Source: Platynereis dumerilii (Eukaryota > Annelida > Polychaeta > Phyllodocida > Nereididae). From it: a DNA stretch of 64,000 bases. Location: positions 310,001-374,000 of the forward strand of contig JAPTHN010000190.1 of assembly GCA_026936325.1 (NCBI GenBank), written 5' to 3'. The stretch's first letter is position 1. Every line of letters begins with the position of its first letter. The notes below the pieces were generated by a model. That model saw only the letters and a program-made list of their open reading frames with translations, searched no databases and was not told where the DNA came from. Made by a program: the position numbers and the translations under genes. Below, piece by piece: positions 22,966 through 31,198 of the stretch.

Positions 22966-24955
22966 CTAGGTGATATTTGAGGAAAATCAAATCCCAAATC
23001 AAAGGACAGTATTTCCCTCCAGAGGAGTATACTGGCATGAACCCTTGAATAGAAATCACACTGTGAATATAAATTCAAAGCAGATTAGATTATTTGCCAA
23101 TGGCAACTGCAATACCAAAACAGCCATCTATCTGCTGGGTTGCAGACAATGTCCTCAAAAATACTATGTGGGACAAACAATTAACTTGAGAAATAGGTTT
23201 ATCGCACACATGAGTTCAATTAGAAGAAAAAGTGACAAAAAAGTACATCAACACTTTGACTCTCCGAATCACACATGTGAAGATTTAACTATAACAGTTT
23301 TGGAAATTCCTAAATCACAAAAGCAAGAAATTTTGGATAAACTTGAAAGAAAATGGATCACAAAACTTGATACTTTTCATTCAGGCCTGAATTCAGATGC
23401 CGGCAACCCTGAAAAGGATTTTTAGCTCGTCTGTTTTCTTTGAAAACGAAGAGCTATTGTCGTCACTCGATCGTCGGCGTCGTCGTTGTCCCGGTTAAGG
23501 TTTGTGTAAGTGTCCATTTGTGACCTTAGTATTTCGCTTAGACTTATGAAATTTGGTACAGGTATTGGCCTGTGGGTATGGATCAGGGAAATGTTGAGAA
23601 ATCCTAGATGGCCACCATTTCATGGCGGCCATCTTGGCAGCCATCTTTCTTCATTCTTCAACTGGCCACTATGGCCTTAATTTTTCGCTTAGAGTTATGA
23701 AATTCGGTACAGATATTGGCCTATGGGTATGGATCAGGAACATATTGAGTAATCCAAGATGGCCACCATTTCGTGGCGGCCATTTTGGCAGCCATCTTTC
23801 TTCATTCTTCAACTGCCCACTGTGCCCTTAATATTTTGCTTAGAGTTATGAAATTTGGTACAGATATTGCCCTGTGGGTATGGATCAGGAACATATTGAG
23901 AAATCCAAGATGGCCACCGTTTCGTGGCGGCCATTTTGGCAGCCATCTTTCTTCATTCTTCAACTGCCACTGTTAATATTTCGCTTCGAGTGATGAAATT
24001 TGGTGCAGGTATTGGCCTGTGTGTAGGGATTGGGAACATGTCAAGAAATCCAAGATGGCGGCCATTTCGTGGTTACCATTTTGGCAGCCATCTTTCTTCA
24101 TTCTTCAACTGCCCACTGTGCCCTTAATATTTCGTTTAGAGTTATGCAATATGGTACAGGTATTGACCTGTGAGTATGGATTGGGAAATTGCCGATAAAT
24201 CCAAGATGGTGGCCATTTTGTGGCGGCCATTTTTGCAGCCATCTTCCTTTCATTCTTCACCTGCCACTGTGCCCTTGACATTTTGCTTAGAGTTATGCAA
24301 TATGGAAATTTGGCCAGTGCGTATGATTGGGAACATGTTGAGAAATCCAAGATGGTAGCCATTTTGTGTCAGCCATTTTGGCTGCGATCTTTCTGCATTC
24401 TTAAACTGCCCCATGTGACCTTAGTATTTCGCTTAGAGTTATGAAATTTGGTACCGTATTGGCCTCTGGGTGTGGATTGGCAATAAAATTAGATCGAGTT
24501 ATTAGCCTGTGGGTGATTATCAGGTTCACATTGATAGATTTCACGTTAACAGACGAGCGTTGAAACCGCTTGCGGTTCTGGTTGTACTTTTATTCTACAG
24601 TACAATCCACTCTCAACTAAACTTACAAATATTGCTAAAGATTGGTTAGAAAAATTCTGCAAGAATAACTCTAGATACAAAAAGCACCCAGTTTCATTAA
24701 TAACAGCAAATGCTAAAAACAAGAATTTGTCTCAAACTTTGGTCAGGTCATTGCTCAAATAAGTCCCTACATGTATGGGGCCTGGAGGCCACCATGCCTC
24801 ATTATATAACTACTTTTTGCCTACAAATAGTTGTAGGCGGATCTAAATAGGCTATCCAGTCACATTTTCCATTTGCCTGTGCCAGTGCATGGTTAAGTTG
24901 GGATTTTAGGGAGATGGGCTGAGATAAGTTTCTTTTTTGAGAATCTTAACTCAAT
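22966..24955 (+). pseudogene. Penelope-like GIY-YIG unit (P3) interrupted by a Helentron-like insert
   Basis: 22970-23423 repeats the P1 endonuclease frame almost exactly (YLLGCRQCPQKYYVGQT, IAHMSSIRRKS, LDKLERKWI). The unit resumes at 24584 (GTACTTTTATTC) and runs through the C-terminus and tail to CTCAATAAA. Uninterrupted units read GGATTTTTGTACTTTT, giving a clean empty site. It shares with P1 and P4b the shorter form of the region just upstream of the endonuclease. It is a fragment. Confidence 0.88.
23424..24583 (+). mobile_element. Helentron-like nonautonomous element with seven internal repeats
   Basis: About 1,160 bp inserted in a T run (GGATTTTT / GTAC in the empty site); the exact edge may shift by one or two T. 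GCTCGTCTGTT near the left end is the reverse complement of AACAGACGAGC near the right end (subterminal inverted repeat). The right end has the hairpin AACCGCTTGCGGTT followed by CTGG. Insertion between T residues, subterminal inverted repeats, a 3' hairpin and internal tandem repeats are typical of Helentrons and their nonautonomous derivatives. Seven repeats of about 148-151 bp start near 23529, 23677, 23828, 23975, 24125, 24275 and 24421, each with CTTAGAGTTATGAAATTTGG and AAGATGGCCACCATTT. No Rep/helicase is present; the serial 60-70-codon frames are by-products of the repeat. Confidence 0.85.
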
Positions 24956-25025
24956 AAACCCTAACCCTAACCCCAACCCCAACCCTAACCCCAACCCTAA
25001 ACGAGCACTAACCCTAACCCTAAAT
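24956..25025 (+). repeat. telomere-type tract 7
   Basis: CCCTAA and CCCCAA units with the AAACGAGCAC interruption; the longest of the tracts. Confidence 0.88.
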
Positions 25026-25888
25026 CTAGGTGATATTTGAGGAAAATCAACTCCCAAATCAAAGGACAGTATTTCCCTTCAGAGGAGCATACTGGTATGA
25101 ACCCTTGTAGAAATAACCGTTGCTCCATTTGTAAACATGTGAATAGAAATCACACTGTGAATATAAATTCAAAGCAGATTAGATTATTTGCCAATGGCAA
25201 CTGCAATACCAAAACAGCCATCTATCTGCTGGGTTGCAGACAATGTCCTCAAAAATACTATGTGGGACAAACAATTAACTTGAGAAATAGGTTTATCGCA
25301 CACATGAGTTCAATTAGAAGAAAAAGTGACAAAAAAGTACATCAACACTTTGACTCTCCGAATCACACATGTGAAGATTTAACTATAACAGTTTTGGAAA
25401 TTCCTAAATCAGAAAAGCAAGAAATTTTAGATAAACTTGAAAGACAATGGATCACAAAACTTGATACTTTTCATTCAGGCCTGAATTCAGATGCAGGCAA
25501 CCTGAAAAGGATTTTTGTACTTTTATTCTACAGTACAATCCTCTCTCAACTAAACTTACAAATATTGCTAAAAATTGGTTAGAAGAATTCTGCAAGAATA
25601 ACTCTAGATACAAAAAACACCCAGGTTCATTAATAACAGCAAATGCTAAAAACAAGAATTTGTCTCAAACTTTGGTCAGGTCATTGCTCAAATAAGTCCC
25701 TACATGTATGGGGCCTGGAGGCCAACATGCCTCATTACATAACTACTTTTGCCTACAAATATTTGTAGGCGGATCTAAATAGGCTATCCAGCCACATTTT
25801 CCATTTGCCTGTGCCAGTGCATGGTTAAGTTGGGATTTTAGGGGGATGGGCTGAGATAAGTTTCTTTTTTGAGAATCTTAACTCAATA
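25026..25888 (+). pseudogene. Penelope-like GIY-YIG unit (P4a) with Cys-rich motif
   Basis: The frame 25037-25582 carries NPCRNNRCSICKHVNRNH ahead of the endonuclease. This is a C-x4-C-x2-C-x-H type cluster, matching the zinc-finger-like motif known just upstream of GIY-YIG in EN+ PLEs. The core AIYLLGCRQCPQKYYVGQT and LDKLERQWITKLDT follow. This is the most informative copy because the other long units lack the Cys-rich stretch. The tail runs to CTCAATAAA. It is a fragment without reverse transcriptase. Confidence 0.9.
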
Positions 25889-25935
25889 AACCCTAACCCT
25901 AACCCCAACACTAACCCTAACCCTAACCCTAAATC
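25889..25935 (+). repeat. telomere-type tract 8
   Basis: CCCTAA/CCCCAA repeats between P4a and P4b. No AACGAG interruption is visible in this tract. Confidence 0.88.
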
Positions 25936-26764
25936 TAGGTGATATTTGAGGAAAATCAAATCCCAAATCAAAGGTCAGTATTTCCCTCCAGAGGAGTATA
26001 CTGGCATGAACCCTTGAATAGAAATCACACTGTGAATATAAATTCAAAGCAGATTAGATTATTTGCCAATGGCAACTGCAATACCAAAACAGCCATCTAT
26101 CTGCTGGGTTGCAGACAATGTCTTCAAAAGTACTATGTGCGATAAACAATTAACTTGAGAAGTAGGTTTATTGCACACATGAGTTAAATTAGAAGAAAAA
26201 GTGAGAAAAAAGTACATCAACACTTTGACTCTCCGAATCACACATGTGCAGATTTAACTATAATAGTTTTTTGAAATTCCTAAATCAGGAAAGCAAGAAA
26301 TTTTGGATAAACTTGAAAGAAAATGGATCACAAAACTTGATACTTTTCAGTCAGGCCTGAATTCAGGTGCAGGCAACCCTGAAAAGGATTTTTGAACTTT
26401 TATTCTACAGTACAATCCTCTCTCAACTAAACTTACAAATATTGCTAAAGATTGGTTAGAAAAATTCTGCCAGAATAACTCTAGATACAAAAAACACCCA
26501 ATTTCATTAATAACAGCAAATGCTAAAAACAAGAATTTGTCTCAAACTTTGGTCAGGTCATTGCTCAAATAAGTCCCTACATTTATGGGGCCTGGAGGCC
26601 ACCATACCTCATTATAAAACTTCTTTTTGCCTACAGATAGTTGAAGGCAGATCTAAATAGGCCATCCAGCCACATTTTCCATTTGCCTGTACCAGTGCAT
26701 GGTTAAGTTGGGATTTTAGGGGGATGGGCTGAGATAAGTTTCTTTTTTGAGGAACTTAACTCAA
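25936..26764 (+). pseudogene. Penelope-like GIY-YIG unit (P4b), most decayed long copy
   Basis: Same 5' breakpoint as the other long units and recognisable along its whole length (INSKQIRLFANGNCNTKTAIYLLGCRQC, then the tail). The frame is broken in several places. It carries more private changes than P1 or P3, which fits an older or unhomogenised copy at the right of the array. Confidence 0.85.
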
Positions 26765-26825
26765 TAAACACCAACCCTAACCCCTACCCTAACCCTAAAC
26801 GAGCCCTAACCCTAAACCCTAAATC
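26765..26825 (+). repeat. telomere-type tract 9
   Basis: CCCTAA with variants and the AAACGAGCCC interruption, followed by the ATCAAAACTTTCAGATAAAG start seen in the tail-only units. Confidence 0.85.
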
Positions 26826-27107
26826 AAAACTTTCAGATAAAGCTACCATAAGTAGACTTTTGTACTTTTGCTCCTTGATACAATTCACATAGAAACTCCT
26901 TGAAAATATTAAGTCATTACTTTCAGAACAGTCAAGGTCAAGTGGCAGATACTGGACTGTGACATGAGCAGTGCCAGTGCACTCTAGCGCGTGGGCCGTT
27001 AACCCTGAACCCTAACCCCAACCAAACCCAACCCTAACCCCAACCCTTTAAGGAACTTAACTCAATAAACCCTAACCCCAACCCCAACCCTAAACCGTAT
27101 TTTCCAT
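26826..27107 (+). repeat. mixed tail fragments and telomere-type tracts 10 and 11
   Basis: Starts like a tail-only unit, then 150 bp of unrecognised sequence, then degenerate CCCTAA/CCCCAA repeats (27000-27045), a 23-bp tail remnant ending CTCAATAAA, another telomeric tract (27069-27096) and the tail string ATTTTCCATTTGCCTGTGCC. Confidence 0.75.
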
Positions 27108-27420
27108 TTGCCTGTGCCAGTGCATGGTCTGTCACTGGAAAGTAATGACTTTACTTTTAATAATAAACATTATCTTCAGATCAGTGGTAGCGCTATGGGG
27201 AAATGGTGGGCTCCTCATTATGCGGATATATGCATGGCCTACTTTGAAACACAAAATTTAGCTAAATGTTACAAACAACCGCTTGTTTATCTTCGATATT
27301 TAGATGACATTTTCATGGTGTGGCCCCATCCGCGGGACACTTTTGATCAGTTTTTTGAGATTCTTAACAATGGCAGTATTTCAAAAGTCTTCAAACTGAT
27401 TTCTGTCCATTCTGCGTCAT
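27108..27420 (+). pseudogene. Penelope-like reverse transcriptase core fragment
   Basis: The 104-codon frame reads LESNDFTFNNKHYLQISGSAMG, the PLE RT block around motif B, then WAPHYADICMAYFE, then VYLRYLDDIFMVW, motif C with the YLDD catalytic Asp pair. PLE reverse transcriptases are related to telomerase reverse transcriptases. The fragment lacks motifs 1 to A and everything after about motif D. Its 5' side is fused to tail sequence (GTGCCAGTGCATGG), and its 3' side abuts a Tc1-like relic at about 27421. Confidence 0.88.
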
Positions 27421-28698
27421 AGAATTTCACTACCTCCACCTTCATTGTTGGTCTCCGATAGGGCATGGTCAGTCTTGGTTTAACCCATAATTAGTCCTTA
27501 ATATTCCAGTTTGGAGGGTGTCAAATCACTGCAGGACCTTTTCCCAATTGTCCAGAAAATATGTTTGAACAGGATTGGTGGCCTAGGATTGGTGGATGGC
27601 TTTGGATTGTTGTCCTGTTGCAGTGACTTGTTTAGTCACGTTCCTTACTTTCATAATGAATCATGTCAGTTCTCTTCAAAAATTTTCTGAAAACCAGTGG
27701 CATTGGAGTGTTCATAAGTCTTGACCAATTTTCCAGTGTTGTTTGCACTCAAATAGCCACAATGTATGAAAAGTGCACCACCCTGGGTTCACCCTGTGAA
27801 TGGTGTTATTTTTCATGATACCTTCAAACAGAGTGGGGGTGATTATGAGACAAATTTTGCAGCAATATACCAGAAGCAGTTTAGTGAGTCTTAACTCAAC
27901 TGCCAAAATGTTTTGGGTGGATGAGACTGAGCTCAGGTGTTATATCATTAAATTTCTTTGCATTGTGTTTGGAAGGAGATTAATCAGATTTACAAAGAAA
28001 AGAAGACCATTTCTAAATTGAACCAGGGTGATCCACTGTCAAAGCTTTGCAGCTGTTTCAGTTCGAATGGCACCAAAGACATTGTCAGGACTGAAGAAAT
28101 GTATAATGTCACTGATTCTCAGAAAATTTTAGTAGAAAACTTGCACGAAACAGTGTTAGGGTGAAGAATGCGATAAAAATAGATGCTTCGGCAGGACAAC
28201 AATTCAAAACCATCCACCAATCCTGTTCAAAAATATTTTCAGGACAATTGGGAAAAGTTCCTGGACTGGTTTAACACCCAACAGACTAGATATTATGGAC
28301 AAATTATGAGTTAATCTGAGACAGACCATGTCCTATTGGAGACCAACAATGAAGGTGGAGTTACAGAAAATCTGTGATGCAAAATGGGCTGAAATTACTG
28401 TTGATGTAGTCTGAAGACTTTTGAAATACTGAAGTAAAATCCTGCAATCAGTGATCCTAAGGGGGGAAATATGTAATATTACAGGAGGGTATGTAAACTT
28501 TTGAAAATGCCATAAAATGCAATTAATTAATAATATCAAGGAATTTCATTGATATTGAGGTGTCAATGATTCAGAAGTGTTCGGCCACATGCAGTGCATT
28601 GTAATTCATATAAGATTTGCCTATTGTTGTAGAATAGTTCTGGAAATAGAAAAATCGGCCATTTTGCATTGGAGTATTTAAACTTTTGGGCAGAACTG
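27421..28698 (+). mobile_element. Tc1/mariner-like relic with an inverted internal copy
   Basis: The frame around 27906-27960 reads AKMFWVDETEL, the first-Asp block of Tc1 transposases (W-S-DET-like). At about 28193 QDNNSKPSTNPVQKYF matches the second-Asp block (DNDPKH-like), and the spacing of about 92 codons is right for Tc1. The right terminus is CAGAACTG before TA (28691-28700), with GTAAACTTTTG as an internal direct repeat near 28490, an IR/DR layout. 27425-27620 is an inverted copy of about 28175-28380, so the left part was replaced by a rearranged piece. It is inactive. Confidence 0.75.
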
Positions 28699-28700
28699 TA

Positions 28701-28990
28701 GTCGGCAGCCCAAAAACTCATGCTTATCAAAACTGCTGTGAATATCACTTTGTCATTCTCGGGTGTGGAATATGATGTCAAGAAGTGTGATTAACATATC
28801 ACAAATTGACTGATCTATCTGTTAGGTAATATGTATACAGGTATAACTACTGTGCGACTTTTAGATTGTGAGCAATAAGGCCAAACATCATTTCATTTCC
28901 ACGGTTGTCAACTGGACATAAGTGTCTGTTCCTCCTTGATTTTCACATCATTTGAGATAGGATGAGTTCGTGCTTCCACCAGTCGACTTT
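28701..28990. other. short spacer, nothing recognised
   Basis: AT-rich, no open frame or repeat identified, lying between the Tc1-like relic and the right-hand minisatellite element. Confidence 0.4.
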
Positions 28991-29674
28991 AGTATGGTCT
29001 CCATTTAAGCATGTAACTCCTGGAACTCCTTGACGTCCTGCAACTCCCGCTATGTCCCACTAACTCCCGCTAACTCCTACTAACTCCTGCTAACTCCCGT
29101 AGCTCCCACTTACTCCTGCTAACTCCCATAATTCCCACTAACTCCTGCTAACTCCCGCTAACTCCTGCTAACTCCCACTAACTCCCGTAACTCCCACTAA
29201 CTCCCGCTAACTCTGGCTAAATCCTGCTAACTCCCGTAACTCCCACTAACTCCCGCTAACTCCTGTAACTCCCACTAACTCCCGTAACTCCCGCTAACTC
29301 CCACTAACTCCCGTAACTCCCACTAACTCCCACTAACTCCCGTAACTCCCGCTAACTCCTATAACTCCTGCTAACTCCCGCTAACTCCTGCTAACTCCCA
29401 ATAACTCCCTTAACTCCCACTATCTCCCGCTAACTCCTGCTAACTCCCGTAACTCCCACTAACTCCCGCTAACTCCCACTAACTCCCGTAACTCCCATTA
29501 ACTCCCATAACTCCCACTAACTCCCGTACTTCCCACTAACTCCTGCTAACTCCCACTAACTCCCACTTACTCCCGCTAACTCCCGCTACCTCATGTTAAC
29601 TCCAGTAACTCCCATAACTCCCTGAAGTCCCAAATGGAGGCTCCGTTTGGGAGTTACATGCTTAAATGGGGCCT
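28991..29674 (+). mobile_element. TIR element with minisatellite core, right copy
   Basis: Its left end (CCATTTAAGCATGTAACTCC from 29001) and first minisatellite units match 13771 onward, including the odd GGAACTCCTTGACGTCCTGC start. Its right end, 29649-29674, is the exact reverse complement of 13766-13791 and is followed by CACAGT (29675-29680), the same hexamer that precedes the left copy. The left terminal repeat of this copy is degraded (GGTCTCC for GGCCCC). The core is the same 9/10-bp ACTCCCGCTA-type minisatellite. Confidence 0.88.
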
Positions 29675-29816
29675 CACAGTCCACCCTCTTTAGCAGTGCG
29701 AAGAGCAAGATAACATCTCGCAATCAATCTCTCGGAGTTTATGCATTTGTATACATTTAACAAGACCTTGCACTTTTCAGAAGCAATTACTTTTAGATGT
29801 CGGGAAGGAATGCACA

Positions 29817-30000
29817 ATGTGTGTCCCTAGGCCTGATGGCTAGGAGTATATAACTACTGGTTTCTGAGAGTGTGGGTTCGACTGCACCCAAAGAACTCAA
29901 ATTTGTCAATCGGGTGTTACCTGAAACTAAAGATAAGAGGGTGCTTTGTCATGTGCACAACGTTCTATGCTGAAGCAGAGAGAAGAAATACATGTACATC
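29817..30000 (+). repeat. tRNA-derived SINE-like sequence
   Basis: CCTGATGGCTAGGAG resembles an A box and GTGGGTTCGACTGC a B box, in tRNA-like spacing, followed by an unrelated body. Decayed counterparts are at the same place in units D (about 47430) and E (about 56100), so it was present before the units duplicated. Unit C has lost it. Confidence 0.55.
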
Positions 30001-30262
30001 CCCACGTTTTAAATCCTCACAACCAAGACATAAGACTTGCAAAGTTTGAGTAATTTTATAAATTCAGCTACAAACCATATTTTTTTCTATTTCGGTTTCG
30101 CCTCTGGCATGGAAGCTTTGTAATTCAAGAACTCTGAGATTAAAGACCTGCTTCTATCAACCATAGCATCCTAGAGGGATGATTCTAATCTTTCCAGATC
30201 ACTGCACTGTCTGCCCACCTCCATATTCCATCATAGGCTGTCACTTCCTTGATAATCGCAGC

Positions 30263-31198
30263 CTTTCAGGTAGAGCCTGGAACTGAGTCAGCCACCTTTG
30301 GTCAGCTCACTTAAAGAATTTGTGGCTCACTTTTGCAGCTAGCTGAATTTTGTTGGCTGCAACTTGAGCTGACTTAAGTCAGCTGACTTGATGCGTTATT
30401 TCTATGAAATTTTCCCACATATATAAATTGACCAGTTACCGTAGCATCAATATTTTGTCTTAGCAAAGGTCCAAGCCTGATAGTCCATCCGGGAAGTCAT
30501 ACTTATATATAGTTATCCGGGAAGTCATACTTATAACTATATACATAGTATAAATAAAATACTCTTGTAGGCTTAGGCCTAAGGTCTTTGGAGAGGGGTG
30601 ATAATGTATTAAATTTGTTAAATAGCACTGTAGGAGTGCTGAAAGTATACTATCAATTCCAATTCATGTACAGGACTCAATATAATAACACACAAATGAA
30701 TAAAATGATCAAATGGATTATTCAAATTAAATAATGCTGTGCTAAATATTTGGGTTTGGCCAATTTATCTGCATACAGAGAAATATAGTTATGGCTAAAA
30801 ATGTATTTGAAATTTTGCCCCTGAACAGGCTTGTAATTATCAAACTTGGAATAACTCATGAATCAAACTTCTATAGTAATGGGCCTTTCACTATCCTGGA
30901 AGGCAGAGGTGTGAATTGCAATCAGATTGCCAACTGTAATTGCCATCATGAGAAATAAAATCTGGGAACTTCTCTTCTTCCTTAATTGCAATTATGAATG
31001 TCCTATTGATTCCCATGTAATTTAGACCTCAATTGCCATAGAGACAAGTATTTTAATTGGCTTCAAGCTGGCTTTTCAGCTCAGCTGACTTGAAGCAAAG
31101 TCAGCTGCTGGACTGACCAATTTCAGCTCACTTCAGCTGAGAGTAGAATCAGCTCGCGGCGGCGCAAAATGTCGGCGGTTCCGGGCTCTACTTTCAGG
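30263..31198. mobile_element. nonautonomous hAT-like element with CAGCTGACTT subterminal motifs
   Basis: The element proper is 30271-31190 (920 bp). Left end TAGAGCCTGGAACTG and right end CGGTTCCGGGCTCTA form a 15-bp inverted repeat with two mismatches. The flanks are the 8-bp direct repeat CTTTCAGG (30263-30270, 31191-31198). Unit C shows the empty site ATCTTTCAGGACC just before 39600. Both subterminal regions are dense in GTCAGCTCACTT / CAGCTGACTT variants in both orientations, a layout like hAT transposase-binding repeats. No transposase is encoded. Confidence 0.92.

Larger units (their letters stand above)
18640..27420 (+). repeat. composite array of telomeric repeats and Penelope endonuclease fragments
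   Basis: At least five fragments of GIY-YIG-type PLEs and several tail-only units are arranged head to tail on the + strand. Each is followed by CCCTAA-type repeats and most are preceded by them. Tracts lie at about 18653-18694, 19420-19490, 19620-19660, 19790-19838, 20668-20712, 22915-22965, 24956-25025, 25889-25935, 26765-26825, 27000-27045 and 27069-27096. The tail next to each tract ends CTTAACTCAATAAA. Orientation is uniform. Four units begin at the same base after the tract (ATCTAGGTGATATTTGAGG). The array is interrupted by a MITE (19036-19308), a 1.9 kb segment (20713-22629) and a Helentron-like insertion (23424-24583). It is best read as an interstitial block amplified as a higher-order unit. 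Confidence 0.88.

Noticed and set aside
23622-24444. Series of 60-75-codon frames with a repeated MAAILAAIFLHSS start
   Set aside because: They are translations of the 150-bp internal repeats of the Helentron-like element.
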